Shown piece after piece: positions 4,842-6,179 of a DNA stretch of 6,179 nt. How positions within the stretch are numbered: the stretch's first letter is position 1; every line of letters starts with the position of its first letter. The position numbers and the translations under genes were made by a program. The stretch comes from Clostridia bacterium (GTDB lineage: Bacteria > Bacillota_A > Clostridia > Christensenellales > Aristaeellaceae). A model generated the notes under the pieces. That model searched no databases. It was not told where the DNA came from and worked only from the letters and a program-made list of their open reading frames with translations. The stretch lies in contig JAFUPO010000128.1 in NCBI GenBank assembly GCA_017481185.1, positions 1 through 6,179 on the forward strand, given 5' to 3'.

Positions 4842-6179
4842 ATGAACAAGCAGCGTATGGGCCGCATTTTTATCCTAGCCATTGTGCTGGCGGCGCTGGC
4901 CTCCTCCGCTTTAGCTGCCACCTATACCACCCTGCGCTACGGCAACTCCGGCAACAGCGTTTTGAAAATGCAGAGCGCCTTGGTGGATCTAGGCTACAAT
5001 ACCGGCGGCGTGGATGGCAAGTTCGGCCCCACTACCGAGAAGGCCGTGAAGCAGTTTCAGCGGGATTATGGGCTTAAAGCAGACGGCCTGGCGGGCAGCC
5101 AGACCCTGACGCTGCTTTACCAGAAGGCTGACGGCAGCAGCTCTTCTTCCTCCTCGTCTTCTTCTTCATCATCTTCCTCCAGCGGCTCCGGCTACTTTGG
5201 CGGCAATTATGCCACCCTGAAGTATAGATCCAAGGGCAGCCGGGTCACCCTTTTGCAGAATGTGCTGAACTCCCTGGGCTATTCCTGCGGCAGCGCAGAC
5301 GGCAGCTTTGGCGCAGCCACTCAAAAGGCAGTTGTTTCTTTTCAAAAGTCTTACGGCCTCAGCGCTGACGGCAAGGCCGGTACCCAGACCCTGAAAAAGA
5401 TGGAAGCCCTGCTTGCCTCCGGCAGCACCGGCTCCAGCTCCGGCTCCAGTTCAAGCTCCGGTTCCACTTCCGGCAGCACTACGGTTTCCATCCCTACCCG
5501 CACGCTGCGCAAGGGCAGCAAGGGTACTGATGTAAAGACCGTGCAGACCCGTCTGAAGGAGCTGGGCTACTACACTAGCAGCCTGGATGGCAGCTACGGC
5601 AGCGGCACCGTGTCAGCCGTTAAAGCCTTTCAGGCTGCCCACGGCCTGGCAAATGACGGCATTGCCGGTTCACAAACCTATAAGATCCTCTTTTCTGAAA
5701 GCGCCAAGGCTAAGGGAGATGCCAGCTCATCCGATTCCTCCAGCTCTTCCAGCAACGACACAAGCTACTCCGTGCCCACCCGCACCCTGCGCAAGGGCAG
5801 CAAGGGCGCTGATGTAACCACCTTGCAAAAGCGTTTGAAGGAGCTGGGCTATTACACCTCCTTGGTAGACGGCTCCTATGGCTCCGGCACCGTAAAAGCT
5901 GTCAAGGCCTTTCAGGAGCGCCACGGCCTGAGCGCTGACGGCGTGGCAGGCGCCAAGACCTATAACATCCTTTTCTCTGATAAAGCGCTGGAGGCCACCG
6001 TACCTGACGATACCGGTGACGACGGAATAGCTGAGGATCAGCCTACCGCCTCCGCCCCCGAGGGCGGCTGGATCACCCTGAAGCGGGAATCCACCGGCGA
6101 TCAGGTGACCCAGCTGCAGAATGCCTTAAAGCAGCTGGGCTATCCCCTGGAGCCCACCAGCGATAAGGTGTTTGACTAC
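4842..6179 (+). CDS. Secreted multi-domain peptidoglycan-binding protein (3' end beyond the window)
   Basis: The frame is open from the ATG at 4842 to the last base, giving 446 residues and no stop, so the gene is cut by the window. Residues 1-25 form a signal peptide: basic start, hydrophobic core (9-20) and a cleavage site after ALA (23-25). Four full PG_binding_1-type domains follow at about 28-93, 123-192, 218-285 and 312-379. A fifth begins near 408 and is cut off. Each has the family pattern of a Leu/Gln helix, LGY, a DG.(F/Y)G loop and a (V/A)..FQ...GL..DG.AG segment. Ser/Gly-rich linkers separate the first four; an Asp/Glu/Pro-rich linker (384-407) precedes the fifth. The protein should sit in the cell wall outside the cell. 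A catalytic domain such as a cortex hydrolase or amidase could lie past the window end, so its final role is open. Confidence 0.9.
   Translation, partial: MNKQRMGRIFILAIVLAALASSALAATYTTLRYGNSGNSVLKMQSALVDLGYNTGGVDGKFGPTTEKAVKQFQRDYGLKADGLAGSQTLTLLYQKADGSSSSSSSSSSSSSSSSGSGYFGGNYATLKYRSKGSRVTLLQNVLNSLGYSCGSADGSFGAATQKAVVSFQKSYGLSADGKAGTQTLKKMEALLASGSTGSSSGSSSSSGSTSGSTTVSIPTRTLRKGSKGTDVKTVQTRLKELGYYTSSLDGSYGSGTVSAVKAFQAAHGLANDGIAGSQTYKILFSESAKAKGDASSSDSSSSSSNDTSYSVPTRTLRKGSKGADVTTLQKRLKELGYYTSLVDGSYGSGTVKAVKAFQERHGLSADGVAGAKTYNILFSDKALEATVPDDTGDDGIAEDQPTASAPEGGWITLKRESTGDQVTQLQNALKQLGYPLEPTSDKVFDY
5136..5183 (+). repeat. Poly-serine tract (16 Ser codons, trinucleotide-like)
   Basis: Residues 99-114 of the peptidoglycan-binding protein are 16 serines in a row, the linker between domains 1 and 2. 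They are coded mostly by TCT, TCC, TCG and TCA, so the coding strand is a nearly pure pyrimidine run with TCT/TCC repetition. Slippage would change linker length in steps of one residue without breaking the frame. Confidence 0.85.
5493..5978 (+). repeat. Intragenic duplication of peptidoglycan-binding domains 3 and 4
   Basis: Domain 3 (5493-5696) and domain 4 (5775-5978) are the same length, 68 residues, and lie exactly 282 bases apart. By hand alignment 53 of 68 residues are identical, including PTRTLRKGSKG, RLKELGYYTS and DGSYGSGTV, and long DNA stretches match too. The remaining domains are much more different. This points to a fairly recent in-frame duplication that included a serine-rich linker. 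Confidence 0.85.

Noticed and set aside
5587..5924. Short open frames on both strands inside the wall-binding gene
   Set aside because: The main frame shows four clear repeats of a known domain here, so these are shadows of its repetitive, GC-rich coding sequence.

Overview
The window looks like chromosomal DNA from a Gram-positive, low-oxygen gut-type member of the Clostridia (Bacillota). Three things point there: a YlmC/YmxH-family gene directly followed by nrdR, strong AGGAGG-type ribosome binding sites, and GC-rich coding sequence separated by short AT-rich spacers. The order or family cannot be settled from this stretch; Oscillospirales or Christensenellales-like lineages are my guess.

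Layout, all genes on the + strand. Positions 1-302 hold no convincing gene. They carry two copies of a palindrome-rich intergenic repeat. Positions 337-1654 hold a two-gene overlapping pair: a family 2 glycosyltransferase with a TPR-like C-terminal half, then a small PRC-barrel protein of the YlmC/YmxH family. A good housekeeping promoter (1663-1691) then drives nrdR (1743-2204), the repressor of ribonucleotide reductase genes. Behind nrdR are a long hairpin of a dispersed type (2218-2251) and a textbook intrinsic terminator (2316-2336).

Positions 2367-4629 form a second overlapping pair: an ECF-type sigma factor and a 584-residue protein with one membrane segment and a large predicted outside domain. 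The pairing suggests a sigma factor held at the membrane by an unusual, non-zinc anti-sigma or sensor protein. A second copy of the long hairpin lies just behind this pair, at the same distance from the stop codon as the first copy is from the nrdR stop. After a 140-base AT-rich leader comes a secreted protein (4842 to the window end, open at the 3' side) made of at least five peptidoglycan-binding domains joined by serine-rich linkers.

Functionally, nrdR and the YlmC-family gene are core functions. The sigma/membrane pair and the wall-binding protein suggest an envelope-sensing and envelope-decorating locus, but a regulatory link between them is inference only. The items most worth a second look are the two long hairpins whose stem and trailing sequence change together, the terminator that overlaps a candidate promoter in front of the sigma gene, and the unrecognised sigma-partner protein.
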